Source: an uncultured Eubacteriales bacterium (GTDB lineage: Bacteria; Bacillota; Clostridia; Christensenellales; CAG-917). From it: a DNA stretch of 22,668 bases. The position numbers were made by a program, and so were the translations under genes. The DNA is taken from assembly GCA_900549225.1 (NCBI GenBank), contig URNP01000021.1, positions 1 to 22,668 of the forward strand, read 5' to 3'. Shown in pieces: positions 14,920 to 22,395 of this stretch; position 1 is the stretch's first letter; each line of letters starts with the position of its first letter. The notes under the pieces were generated by a model. The model made no database searches, was not told the origin of the DNA, and saw only the letters and a program-made list of their open reading frames with translations.

Positions 14920-15267
14920 ATGAGAATCGAAATTTTCGGCAAGAATTACAATCCTAGTGATTCACTCAAGGCAATCACCGAGAAAAAGTGCGCGAAACTC
15001 GAAAGACGTTTCGAGGACGAAAACGCGGAAGTGAAGTTTACCGTCACCTACGAGAACGGCGATTACACAACCGATATGGTCGTTTCGAGCAAAGGTATTT
15101 CGTATCGTGCAAGCGCAATGAGCGAATCTCCGTTTGACAATCTCGACGAGGTTATCCCAAGATTGCTCGGACAGATGAGAAAGCAAAAAGACATTTGGGG
15201 CAAGGATAAAAAAGGCTCGCCCAACGTCTACGAAGAAGAGGAAATTCGCAAGGACGAAGAAGAATAA
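14920..15267 (+). CDS. hpf: Ribosome hibernation-promoting factor, short form (RaiA/HPF family)
   Basis: A 115-residue S30AE-domain protein. The family binds the 30S decoding centre in slow growth and blocks translation. The domain fills about 1-95 (MRIEIFGKNYNPSDSLKAITEKKCAKLERRF at the start), followed by a short acidic tail (YEEEEIRKDEEE). Most Bacillota carry long HPF of about 180-190 residues with a C-terminal dimerisation domain that makes 100S ribosomes. That domain is absent here, and the stop is immediately followed by the next gene's ATG, so the short form looks genuine rather than frameshifted. It has its own consensus promoter and AGGAGG site and heads a five-gene run. Confidence 0.88.
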   Translation: MRIEIFGKNYNPSDSLKAITEKKCAKLERRFEDENAEVKFTVTYENGDYTTDMVVSSKGISYRASAMSESPFDNLDEVIPRLLGQMRKQKDIWGKDKKGSPNVYEEEEIRKDEEE

Positions 15268-16047
15268 ATGAAAGTCGGCATTTCGACAGCAACGTTTTTT
15301 TCAAAAGTATTGACCGAGGATTCGTTCTCGGTCATTCAACGCTGTGGAGGGGACACCTGCGAGGTGTTCCTTACCACTTTTTATGAGTACAAAGATTCGT
15401 TTGGCAGACTTCTGAAAGAGCGCAAGGGCGACTTTGACGTATATTCCGTCCACTCGCTCAACACGCAGTTCGAGCCGCAACTTTTCAACAAGGTGCAAAG
15501 GACGTACGACGACGCGGAGGGCGTTTTCCGTTCGGTGTTGAACGTAGGACAAATTATCGGCGCAAAGGCGTACACTTTTCACGCGCAGGCGCGCCTTAAG
15601 CAAAGCGTGTATATAGACCCGAAATTCGTGGGGGAGCGTATGAGCAAACTCGGCGAAATATCGAGAGAATACGGCATAAAACTGTGTCTTGAAAACGTGC
15701 ATTGGGCAACTTTCGATTCGCCCGACTTTTTCAGAAAGATGAAGCCGTACGCACAAAATATAGGCACGGTGCTCGACATAAAGCAGGCAAGACAATCGGG
15801 ATACGATTGGAGAGAATATATCGACGTGATGGGCGAGAGTATCGCCAACGTGCACGTGAGCGACGTCAAAGACGGCAAAATCACGATGGTGGGCAAGGGC
15901 GAATTCCCCTTCAAAGAACTCGTTGAAAGGCTCAAAGACGTTGGCTACGACGGGCCGCTCATCATAGAGCAATACGCAGGAAATTACGATTCCGTAGACG
16001 AGGTCGCGGAGTCGGTGGAATACCTTAAAAACATTTTGGAGGCATAA
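15268..16047 (+). CDS. Sugar phosphate isomerase/epimerase-like TIM-barrel protein
   Basis: A 259-residue protein of the xylose isomerase-like TIM-barrel superfamily, which also includes endonuclease IV, IolE and hydroxypyruvate isomerase. Visible family marks are the strand-end Glu in LCLENVHW (about 142), HVSD near 194 followed by GKGEFPF, and the terminal metal-ligand Glu in IIEQYAG. These are the usual metal-binding positions, but the substrate cannot be read from sequence. The ATG directly abuts the hpf stop, with AGGACGAAG inside the hpf end as ribosome site. It is 5 bp before pgi, which suggests a role in hexose phosphate metabolism, but this is inference from position only. An endonuclease role is unlikely, given the lack of Nfo's His-rich zinc set. 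Confidence 0.8.
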   Translation: MKVGISTATFFSKVLTEDSFSVIQRCGGDTCEVFLTTFYEYKDSFGRLLKERKGDFDVYSVHSLNTQFEPQLFNKVQRTYDDAEGVFRSVLNVGQIIGAKAYTFHAQARLKQSVYIDPKFVGERMSKLGEISREYGIKLCLENVHWATFDSPDFFRKMKPYAQNIGTVLDIKQARQSGYDWREYIDVMGESIANVHVSDVKDGKITMVGKGEFPFKELVERLKDVGYDGPLIIEQYAGNYDSVDEVAESVEYLKNILEA

Positions 16048-16052
16048 AGATT

Positions 16053-17447
16053 ATGCAAATCAAATTTGATTTCAACAACATGATGGAATCGTCTATCGGC
16101 GAGCAAGGCATCACCGAAAAAGAGATAGAGAGCGTGCTTGACAAGGCGCAGGACAGTTATGCGTACTTCGAGAAGAATCGCGGCAACGGCTGGATGGGTT
16201 GGGCGGAACTTCCGTACAATCAGGAAGAAGTCGTCAGAGATATAATCTATACGGCGGCGGAAGTGAGAGCGCACTACGAAAACTTCGTCGTTCTCGGCAT
16301 CGGCGGCAGCGCACTCGGCCCTATGGCCGTGTTTAACGCGCTTTGCCACTTCAGATATAACGAACTCGACCCCAAAAAGCGCGGAGTCAAATTCTACGTC
16401 GAGGACAACGTCGACCCCGAACGTATGCTTGCGCTCCTTGACGTTATCGACGTTGAAAAGACTATGTTCAACGTCATCACCAAGAGCGGCGCGACTTCGG
16501 AAACGATGAGCCAATATCTCATCATCACCGATATCCTCAAAAAGAGATGCGGCGACGAGTGGGCAAAGCATATCATAGCAACCACTTCGCAAAGCAAGGG
16601 CAATCTCATCAAACTCGCAAAGAAAGAGGGCTTTAAGACCTATTTCATTCCCGACGGAGTCGGCGGAAGATTCAGTGAACTTTGCCCCGTGGGACTTCTC
16701 CCCGCGGCAGTGCTCGGCATAGATATCATCGGTCTTTTGAGAGGTGCGGCGGAAATGGACAAAGCGTGCAATTCCTCCGATCCGTACAAGAATCCCGCGC
16801 TTATGGCGGCAACTCTTCAATATATTGCTATGGAGCAAAAGGGCAAGAACATTTCGGTTATGATGCCGTATGCGGACAGCCTCAAACTTATGGCGGACTG
16901 GTATTGCCAACTTTGGGGCGAGAGTCTCGGTAAAGCAGTAGATTTCGACGGCAACGTCGTGCATAAGGGACAAACTCCCGTCAAGTCTTTGGGCGTCACC
17001 GATCAACACTCGCAAGTGCAACTCTACACCGAAGGTCCTTTCGACAAAGTGGTGACCTTTATCGGCGTGAAAAAGTACAGAGGCGACGTGGTTATCGCAA
17101 ACGGAGCAGAGGAATTTGCGGACGTGAACTTCCTTTGCGGACATACTATGGGCGAACTTATCAACACCGAAAGAGAAGCGACCGAATACGCGCTCACTCG
17201 CTCGAAGCATATGAATCGTACGATTATGCTTGACGAAGTCAACGCAAACACCATCGGTCAACTTCTTATGTTCTTCCAACTCGAAACGGCATACTGCGGA
17301 AAGATGCTCAATATCGACACGTTCAATCAACCCGGCGTCGAAGAGGGCAAGAACGCAACCTACGCCATGTTTGACAGAAAGGGCTACGAGGCAAAGAAAG
17401 AAGAACTCGAAAACGCACCCAAAAAGTCGGCTAAATACGTCATCTGA
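16053..17447 (+). CDS. pgi: Glucose-6-phosphate isomerase
   Basis: A 464-residue cytoplasmic enzyme interconverting glucose 6-phosphate and fructose 6-phosphate. The sugar-phosphate-binding sequences are present in order: LGIGGSALGP, the ITKSGATSETMSQY phosphate loop, the PGI signature region GVGGRFSELCPVGLLPAA, LWGESLGK, the catalytic GVTDQHSQVQL and FNQPGVEEGK near the C-terminus. Length fits the Bacillota class (about 450). GGAGG lies about 10 bases before the ATG. The gene is followed after 2 bp by the ABC-like protein. With GalU and GalE it links glycolysis to nucleotide sugars, although no phosphoglucomutase is in the window. Confidence 0.97.
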   Translation: MQIKFDFNNMMESSIGEQGITEKEIESVLDKAQDSYAYFEKNRGNGWMGWAELPYNQEEVVRDIIYTAAEVRAHYENFVVLGIGGSALGPMAVFNALCHFRYNELDPKKRGVKFYVEDNVDPERMLALLDVIDVEKTMFNVITKSGATSETMSQYLIITDILKKRCGDEWAKHIIATTSQSKGNLIKLAKKEGFKTYFIPDGVGGRFSELCPVGLLPAAVLGIDIIGLLRGAAEMDKACNSSDPYKNPALMAATLQYIAMEQKGKNISVMMPYADSLKLMADWYCQLWGESLGKAVDFDGNVVHKGQTPVKSLGVTDQHSQVQLYTEGPFDKVVTFIGVKKYRGDVVIANGAEEFADVNFLCGHTMGELINTEREATEYALTRSKHMNRTIMLDEVNANTIGQLLMFFQLETAYCGKMLNIDTFNQPGVEEGKNATYAMFDRKGYEAKKEELENAPKKSAKYVI

Positions 17448-17449
17448 CA

Positions 17450-18502
17450 ATGATAACTCTCGAGGGCGTAAGCAAGCAGTATCTGTACGGGGCGAGAGTG
17501 CTCGGCTCGTTGGATATGACGATAAACGACGGACAAATCGTCGCTTTGCTCGGTGACGAATCGAGCGGAAAAACCACCTTTTTGAAGGTGGTTGCGTCCG
17601 TGACAGATTGCGAGGGCAAAGTGCTTTTTGACGGTCAGCCGCTTGCAAAAAAGCCCGACGACGTGATTATGGTGTTCGACGATTTGGCTATGTTTGAAAA
17701 TCGCTCGTGCTACTATAATCTTGCGTATCCGCTTATTATCCGCGGATACGATAAAAACGAAATAAAACGCATCGTCGGAGACTGCGCCGAAAGGGCGGGA
17801 GTCGTTGCGATACTTCGCGACAAAGTCAAAAAGACTTCGCTTATCGACAAAAAAAGACTTGCCGTGGCAAGACTGTTTTCAAGACCGTCCAAAGTCGTGC
17901 TCGTCGACGATATCACGAGAGGACTTGACAAAGAAGAGGCGGCGGAACTTTGGAGAGAAGTCGCGCCTGTGTTGCAAGATATGGCAAAAGAGGGCAGAAT
18001 CGTCGTATTCGCAACTCGCGATAAGGACGAGGCGATGAGCATTGCCGATACGATCGTCGTGATGCACTACGGAGAAGTCAAGCAAATCGGCACGCCCGAT
18101 AGGATTCTCGAGAATCCGTCGAATATTTGGGCGGCTCAAGCGTTTGACGAAGATTATCGCTTTGAAAAGGCGCGTCTCGACGAAAAGAGCGGAAAACTCG
18201 TGGCAACCACGCTCGACTGCTACGATATCGACCTCCGTCATCTCGACGGAAAAATCGTAGGCGAGTATATCGGCAAGGACGTTTTCGTCGGTTGGGCAAG
18301 CGATTGCTACGACGTTGACGGCGACAGAAAAGAGAGCGTGCAAAGTTTTATGCGCACTCTAAACGGATACGAACTGAACGTTAAATCGGGAGTGGTGCGT
18401 TGCGATAAGAAACTCGACGAAGTCGGAACTCTTCCGCTCAAAAACTCCGCAAAAGTATTCGATTTTGCAAGCGAAAACAGCATAATAAAGGACGTACTAT
18501 GA
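17450..18502 (+). CDS. ABC-ATPase-like protein with degenerate catalytic motifs
   Basis: A 350-residue protein with the order and length of a MalK/UgpC-type ABC ATPase: nucleotide-binding domain 1-235, then a C-terminal region resembling a weak TOBE-type regulatory domain. Walker A is intact (GDESSGKTT, 35-43) and the Walker B Asp is kept (VVLVDD, 149-154). The other key positions differ: the Q-loop Gln is Asp77 (MVFDDLAMF), the LSGGQ signature is TSLID (129-133), the catalytic Glu after Walker B is Asp154, and the switch His is Arg190 (ATRDKDEAM). It probably binds nucleotide, but hydrolysis as a transporter motor is doubtful. No permease or binding protein is nearby. It starts 2 bp after pgi and overlaps ruvC in ATGA, so it is translated with them. 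Its function is unknown. Confidence 0.85.
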   Translation: MITLEGVSKQYLYGARVLGSLDMTINDGQIVALLGDESSGKTTFLKVVASVTDCEGKVLFDGQPLAKKPDDVIMVFDDLAMFENRSCYYNLAYPLIIRGYDKNEIKRIVGDCAERAGVVAILRDKVKKTSLIDKKRLAVARLFSRPSKVVLVDDITRGLDKEEAAELWREVAPVLQDMAKEGRIVVFATRDKDEAMSIADTIVVMHYGEVKQIGTPDRILENPSNIWAAQAFDEDYRFEKARLDEKSGKLVATTLDCYDIDLRHLDGKIVGEYIGKDVFVGWASDCYDVDGDRKESVQSFMRTLNGYELNVKSGVVRCDKKLDEVGTLPLKNSAKVFDFASENSIIKDVL

Positions 18503-18996
18503 TTATTTTGGGCATCGATCCCGGTCTTGCGACTATGGGATACGGCGTGATAAATTCCTTAAAGGGCAACTATTCCGTAATAGATTACGGGGTTGTCACC
18601 ACGCCCAAAGAACGTACTTTGCCCGAAAGACTACAACAACTCGAGGACGGTGTGAAGGAACTTATCGAAACCTATCGACCCGACAACGTGTCCATTGAAG
18701 AGTTGTTCTTTTCAAAGAATATCACCACGGGCATTCCCGTCGCCGAAGCGAGAGGCGTGATTCTGCTTACGGCGGTGAAAGCGCTCGGAAAAGAAGTGTA
18801 CGAGTATACGCCGAATCAGATTAAGCAAGCGGTTACGGGATACGGCGGTGCGGACAAGATTCAAATGCAACATATGGTGCAAACGCTCTTGCGACTAAAA
18901 AGCGTGCCTCGCCCCGACGACGCCGCAGACGCTCTTGCGGTTGCCATATGCCACGCTCAAACGAGCAGAATGATAAACAACTTCAAGGTCCAATGA
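18499..18996 (+). CDS. ruvC: Crossover junction endodeoxyribonuclease RuvC
   Basis: This 165-residue Holliday-junction resolvase nicks symmetrically across the junction after RuvAB branch migration. The catalytic acidic residues of the RNase H fold are visible: Asp7 in LGIDPGL, Glu in SIEELFF (about 67), and the two Asp in the DDAADALAVA helix near the C-terminus. Length is normal. The ATG overlaps the stop of the ABC-like gene (ATGA). ruvA and ruvB follow, but only after a 257-bp non-coding hairpin array, so this otherwise compact ruvCAB cluster is interrupted. Confidence 0.96.
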   Translation: MIILGIDPGLATMGYGVINSLKGNYSVIDYGVVTTPKERTLPERLQQLEDGVKELIETYRPDNVSIEELFFSKNITTGIPVAEARGVILLTAVKALGKEVYEYTPNQIKQAVTGYGGADKIQMQHMVQTLLRLKSVPRPDDAADALAVAICHAQTSRMINNFKVQ

Positions 18997-19253
18997 TATC
19001 GCCTATGGCGATGATATCCTCGCAAGACTCGGATGATATCACTGCGTGACGATATCCGCACTGCGTGTGGGTTGAGGGAAAAAATATCCGTAACTCACAC
19101 AAAGTGCGCACTTTTTGCAAAGCAAAAAATATTACTTGCGCATAGCGCAAATATAACTGCGACAAAGTCGCAATATAACTCTCGCACAGCGAGAATATAA
19201 CCGTGCCTCAGGCACAAATATCAATTGCGTGAAAGTGCGCAACAAGGTGCAAT
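18997..19253. repeat. Tandem array of small hairpins with varying stems, between ruvC and ruvA
   Basis: The 257-bp gap has no gene. Its right half is a row of hairpins at a spacing of about 22 bp: TTTTTGC-AAA-GCAAAAA (19112-19128), TTGCGC-ATA-GCGCAA (19136-19150), TGCGAC-AAA-GTCGCA (19158-19172), TCTCGC-ACA-GCGAGA (19180-19194), GTGCC-TCA-GGCAC (19203-19215) and TTGCG...CGCAA (19225-19242). Between them the spacer ATATAAC is constant (19151, 19173 and 19195; variants ATATTAC and ATATCAA). The stems differ in sequence yet remain fully paired. The left half has ATCGCC-TAT-GGCGAT (18998-19012) and GATATC at 18995, 19013, 19035 and 19051 with less perfect hairpins, as if older units have decayed. 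A longer pairing joins 19065-19073 to 19092-19100. The array ends 11 bp before the ruvA ATG. The function is unknown. Confidence 0.85.
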
Positions 19254-19835
19254 ATGTACAACTACATTCAAGGCAAGGTCGTGGACAAAACGTTCACTTC
19301 AATCGTCGTCGACAACAATGGCATAGGCTATGAAATCGGCGTGAGCGGAAATACGCTCCAAGACGTCGCTATTGGCGAAATCGTCAAGATTTATACCTAT
19401 CTTTACGTCAAAGAGGACGAGATGTCGCTCTACGGATTTTCGCGCAGAGATGAAAAAAAATTGTTTATGCGACTCATCGAAATCAGCGGTATCGGTCCGA
19501 AAATGGCTATGCAAATCCTCGGCGGATACGACCTTAAAACGCTCACCGTCGCTATCGCGAGCGGCGACGTCAAGACGCTCACCAAAATCAAGGGGCTCGG
19601 CAAAAAGACCGCCGAACTTATCGTGCTCAATCTGCGAGAGCAAGCCGCAGACGATATCACGCTTTTCGACTCGCATCAGGACGCCGTTACGGGCGACGAT
19701 ATCGCAGACGCGGTGTTTGCGCTCGAAAGCCTCGGACTTTCAAAGACGGACGCAGTGCGCGCCGCTACCGAAGCAAGCAAGGCGGTGAAGGGCGTTGAAA
19801 ATATCATCTCTTACTGCCTCAAAAAATTGGGCTGA
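19254..19835 (+). CDS. ruvA: Holliday junction branch migration protein RuvA
   Basis: This 193-residue junction-binding subunit forms tetramers that hold the Holliday junction and recruit the RuvB motor. It has an N-terminal OB fold (1-65; YIQGKV...VDNNGIGYEI, YLYVKEDEMSLYGF), two helix-hairpin-helix motifs (ISGIGPKMAMQIL near 78, IKGLGKKTAELIVLNL near 112) and a C-terminal RuvB-binding domain (about 146-193). Length is typical. The ribosome site is AAGGTG, four bases before the ATG. The gene follows the hairpin array directly and ruvB comes 36 bp later. Confidence 0.96.
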   Translation: MYNYIQGKVVDKTFTSIVVDNNGIGYEIGVSGNTLQDVAIGEIVKIYTYLYVKEDEMSLYGFSRRDEKKLFMRLIEISGIGPKMAMQILGGYDLKTLTVAIASGDVKTLTKIKGLGKKTAELIVLNLREQAADDITLFDSHQDAVTGDDIADAVFALESLGLSKTDAVRAATEASKAVKGVENIISYCLKKLG

Positions 19836-19871
19836 TAAGCCTTAATCGAATAAAACCACAAAGGTCGATAT

Positions 19872-20909
19872 ATGATCAAATCGCAATTCACAAAGGAAAA
19901 TCAAGACTTCGACGTCGACAACAGAATCGTCAGTTCGCTCACAATCGAAGAGGACGAGCAGGAAAACAGTCTACGTCCGCATACGATGGACGAATACGTC
20001 GGTCAAGCCAAAATCAAAAAGAATCTGCAAGTGTTTATCTCTGCGGCAAAGGCTAGAAACGACGCGCTCGATCACGTTTTGCTTTACGGCCCTCCCGGTC
20101 TTGGCAAAACCACGCTTGCGCACGTCATTGCGGGGGAACTCGGCTCGCAAATCAGAGTTACGAGCGGCCCTGCAATCGAAAAAGCCGCCGACCTTGCGGC
20201 ACTTTTGACCAATCTCGAAAAGGGTGACGTGCTCTTTATCGACGAAATTCACCGCCTAAATCGAAATATCGAAGAAGTGCTTTATCCTGCTATGGAGGAC
20301 TTTTCGCTCGACCTCGTTACGGGCACAGGGCCCATGGCAAGAAGCATTCGTATTCCGCTCAAACGCTTTACGCTTATCGGCGCGACTACGAGGGCGGGTA
20401 TGCTTTCAAGTCCTTTGCGCGACCGTTTCGGAATGTCGTTGCGACTTGAAATGTACACCGACGAAGAACTCAAACGCATCGTTATGCGCTCGAGCGGAAT
20501 CCTCGGTATCGCAATCGACGAGAGCGCCGCTTTGGAAATCGCAAAACGATCGAGAGGTACGCCGCGTATCGCAAACAGGCTCTTGCGCCGCGTTCGCGAC
20601 TTTGCCGAATACGAAAAACTCGACCGCATAACCCTCGATATTACGAAAAAGGCTCTCACGCTTATGGACGTTGACGAGTTGGGGTTGGATATCACCGACC
20701 GTACCGTCCTTGAGGCTATCATCGACAAATTCGGAGGAGGCCCTGTCGGACTCGAAACGCTCGCCGCCGCAACGGGAGAGGAATCGAGCACCATAGAGGA
20801 CGTCGTCGAACCGTTTTTGATTCAACTCGGCTTCATCAGTCGCACTCCGAGGGGCAGAGTCTGCACGCAGAATGCGTACAAGCATCTTAACAGAGAATGG
20901 AGTGAGTGA
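19872..20909 (+). CDS. ruvB: Holliday junction branch migration DNA helicase RuvB
   Basis: This 345-residue AAA+ motor drives branch migration with RuvA. LRPHTMDEYVGQ opens the core (about 35-46). Walker A is GPPGLGKTT (about 74-82), Walker B LFIDEIHRL (about 121-129), sensor 1 IGATTRAGMLSSPLRDRFG and sensor 2 RSRGTPRIANRLLRR. A winged-helix DNA-binding domain forms the end (LGFISRTPRGRVCT). The N-terminal 30 residues are an acidic extension of the kind seen in many Bacillota. AAGG precedes the ATG by 7 bases. No clear terminator follows; a perfect AT palindrome lies 5 bp after the stop. Confidence 0.97.
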   Translation: MIKSQFTKENQDFDVDNRIVSSLTIEEDEQENSLRPHTMDEYVGQAKIKKNLQVFISAAKARNDALDHVLLYGPPGLGKTTLAHVIAGELGSQIRVTSGPAIEKAADLAALLTNLEKGDVLFIDEIHRLNRNIEEVLYPAMEDFSLDLVTGTGPMARSIRIPLKRFTLIGATTRAGMLSSPLRDRFGMSLRLEMYTDEELKRIVMRSSGILGIAIDESAALEIAKRSRGTPRIANRLLRRVRDFAEYEKLDRITLDITKKALTLMDVDELGLDITDRTVLEAIIDKFGGGPVGLETLAAATGEESSTIEDVVEPFLIQLGFISRTPRGRVCTQNAYKHLNREWSE

Positions 20910-20913
20910 GAAA

Positions 20914-20931
20914 AATTATTAATTAATAATT
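20914..20931. repeat. Perfect 18-bp AT palindrome after ruvB
   Basis: AATTATTAATTAATAATT at 20914-20931 is fully self-complementary, with no loop. It could be a protein site, the remnant of a small repeat, or a cruciform-prone sequence. No T run follows. Confidence 0.6.
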
Positions 20932-21201
20932 AGCAATGAACAATTAATAGTTGTGGGTGGACTCTGTCAACACTTGAACGAAAACTCATTCGGAACGTAC
21001 TTATAAACGTAATATGCGACTTCTAAGACGGAACACGAGCCGCAACGGCGGCTAAGGAGCGCCGAACCGGCGTGGTCCGGAAAGAGGGGGCGCATCTTTT
21101 TAGGGTGCTAACCGAATCTCTTGTAGAGAAAGAACAAAATATGTGAGGAAGTGAAAACTCTAAATTGAGTGCTAATTATTCACTTTGCAAAATGGACTAA
21201 T
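20932..21201 (+). promoter_or_regulatory. Hairpin-containing leader region upstream of queA
   Basis: This 270-bp stretch has no gene. It contains AGCCGC-AACG-GCGGCT (21038-21053), CGCCG-AAC-CGGCG (21060-21072) and TCTC-TTGTA-GAGA (21117-21129). An alternative pairing GCGCC (21059-21063) with GGCGC (21089-21093) is followed by ATCTTTTTAG (21094-21103) and would compete with the second hairpin, as in a terminator/antiterminator switch. It does not match the preQ1, T-box or SAM leader consensus features I know. Promoter boxes are not clear. Confidence 0.4.
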
Positions 21202-22242
21202 ATGGAAAACAATACGACACTGAAAACGCATGATTTCTTCTACGAATTGCCAGAAGAACTCATTGCTCAAACGCCTATCGAACCTCGTGACCACTCGAGG
21301 CTTTTGGTGTATAATCGTCAGACAGACGAGATTCAACACAAGCATTTTTACGATTTGCCGTCTTTTCTAAAAAAAGGCGATTTGCTTGTGATAAACAACA
21401 CGAGAGTTATCCCTGCGCGCATTTTCGGGCATATAGAAAACCACGAAAGCGTGCTTGAAGTGCTTTTGCTCAAACGCAAAGATTATACGCATTGGGAAAC
21501 CATTATGAAGCCGGCAAGAAAGGCAAGGCTAGGCTCGGTTATCCACTTTTGCGACGAACTCAGCGCAGTCGTCACAGAGATAGGTGATTACGGCGCACGC
21601 ACGATCGAATTCAAATTTGACGGCGTGTTCGAGGATATTCTCGACAGGGTGGGCAATATGCCGCTTCCGCCGTATATAAAAGAAAAACTCGCCGATAAGG
21701 AAAGGTATCAGACGGTTTACAGCAAAATCGAAGGCTCTGCCGCCGCTCCTACGGCAGGATTGCATTTCACGTCCGAACTTATGCAAAAAATCAAAGATAT
21801 GGGCGTGGATTTCGCAACCGTGCTTCTGCATATAGGTCTCGGCACGTTCAGACCCGTCAAAGAGGACAATATCCTCGAGCACGAAATGCACACCGAGTAT
21901 TACGAAATCGACGAGGAAAACGCAGAGAAAATCAATTCTGCCGTAAGAGAGGGCAGAAGGGTTATATGCGTGGGCACGACAAGCGTTCGCACGCTTGAAA
22001 CGGTGGCGGACGAAAACGGATACGTCCGTGCGCAAAAAGGAGATACGAGCATTTTTATCTATCCCGGATACAGATTTAAGTGTGTGAAGGGGCTTATCAC
22101 AAACTTCCACTTGCCCGAAAGCACGCTTATAATGCTCGTTTCGGCATTCGTAGGCAGAGAAAAAACGCTTGAAATATACAACGAAGCAGTGAAAGAGAAG
22201 TATAGATTCTTCTCGTTCGGCGATGCATCGTTTTTTGAGTGA
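21202..22242 (+). CDS. queA: S-adenosylmethionine:tRNA ribosyltransferase-isomerase (queuosine synthesis)
   Basis: This 346-residue enzyme moves the ribosyl part of SAM onto preQ1 in tRNA to give epoxyqueuosine, at position 34 of GUN-anticodon tRNAs (His, Asp, Asn, Tyr). Typical sequences are FFYELPEELIAQTPIEPRDHSRLLV near the start, VINNTRVIPARIFG, GNMPLPPYI, YQTVYS, the GSAAAPTAGLHFT core, LLHIGLGTFRPV, GTTSVRTLE and TNFHLPESTLIMLVSAF. Length is normal (about 342). I use ATG 21202; a non-ATG start at 21169 would add 11 residues that do not resemble the family, and neither has a strong ribosome site. tgt, its usual neighbour, is not in the window. Confidence 0.95.
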   Translation: MENNTTLKTHDFFYELPEELIAQTPIEPRDHSRLLVYNRQTDEIQHKHFYDLPSFLKKGDLLVINNTRVIPARIFGHIENHESVLEVLLLKRKDYTHWETIMKPARKARLGSVIHFCDELSAVVTEIGDYGARTIEFKFDGVFEDILDRVGNMPLPPYIKEKLADKERYQTVYSKIEGSAAAPTAGLHFTSELMQKIKDMGVDFATVLLHIGLGTFRPVKEDNILEHEMHTEYYEIDEENAEKINSAVREGRRVICVGTTSVRTLETVADENGYVRAQKGDTSIFIYPGYRFKCVKGLITNFHLPESTLIMLVSAFVGREKTLEIYNEAVKEKYRFFSFGDASFFE

Positions 22243-22248
22243 AACTAA

Positions 22249-22346
22249 TTGCGCCGAATGCTAAAAAATGCGCTATTGAGCGAATAACTGCTTCAGGTGC
22301 GATTGCCTAAATAGTCACGTACTGAAACTTTGCGCCGAATGCTAAA
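22249..22346. repeat. 17-bp direct repeat after queA
   Basis: TTGCGCCGAATGCTAAA occurs at 22249-22265 and again at 22330-22346, and both copies follow GAAACT (22241 and 22324). The first copy starts right at the queA end. The second forms the 5' arm of the long hairpin at 22330-22395. Confidence 0.75.
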
Positions 22347-22395
22347 CACGTGTCACTTATCTCTTTGAGATAACTTGACACATATTTAGGCGCAA
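22330..22395. other. Long interrupted hairpin in the queA downstream region
   Basis: Paired segments from outside in are TTGCGCC/GGCGCAA, TAAA/TTTA, GTGTCA/TGACAC and TTATCTC/GAGATAA with a TTT loop: 24 bp of pairing in 66 bases, broken by a 6-base bulge (GAATGC), a 3x3 internal loop and a 1x2 bulge. The regular nesting suggests either a structured RNA or a mobile-repeat hairpin. Which strand is transcribed is unknown. Confidence 0.65.

Noticed and set aside
17450..18502. Calling the ABC-like gene a functional sugar importer ATPase
   Set aside because: The Q-loop, signature, catalytic Glu and switch His are all replaced, and no permease or binding-protein gene lies nearby.
18997..19253. CRISPR-like array
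   Set aside because: The constant part is only about 7 bp and the variable part is self-complementary, not spacer-like. There are no cas genes. Hairpin array is the better description.
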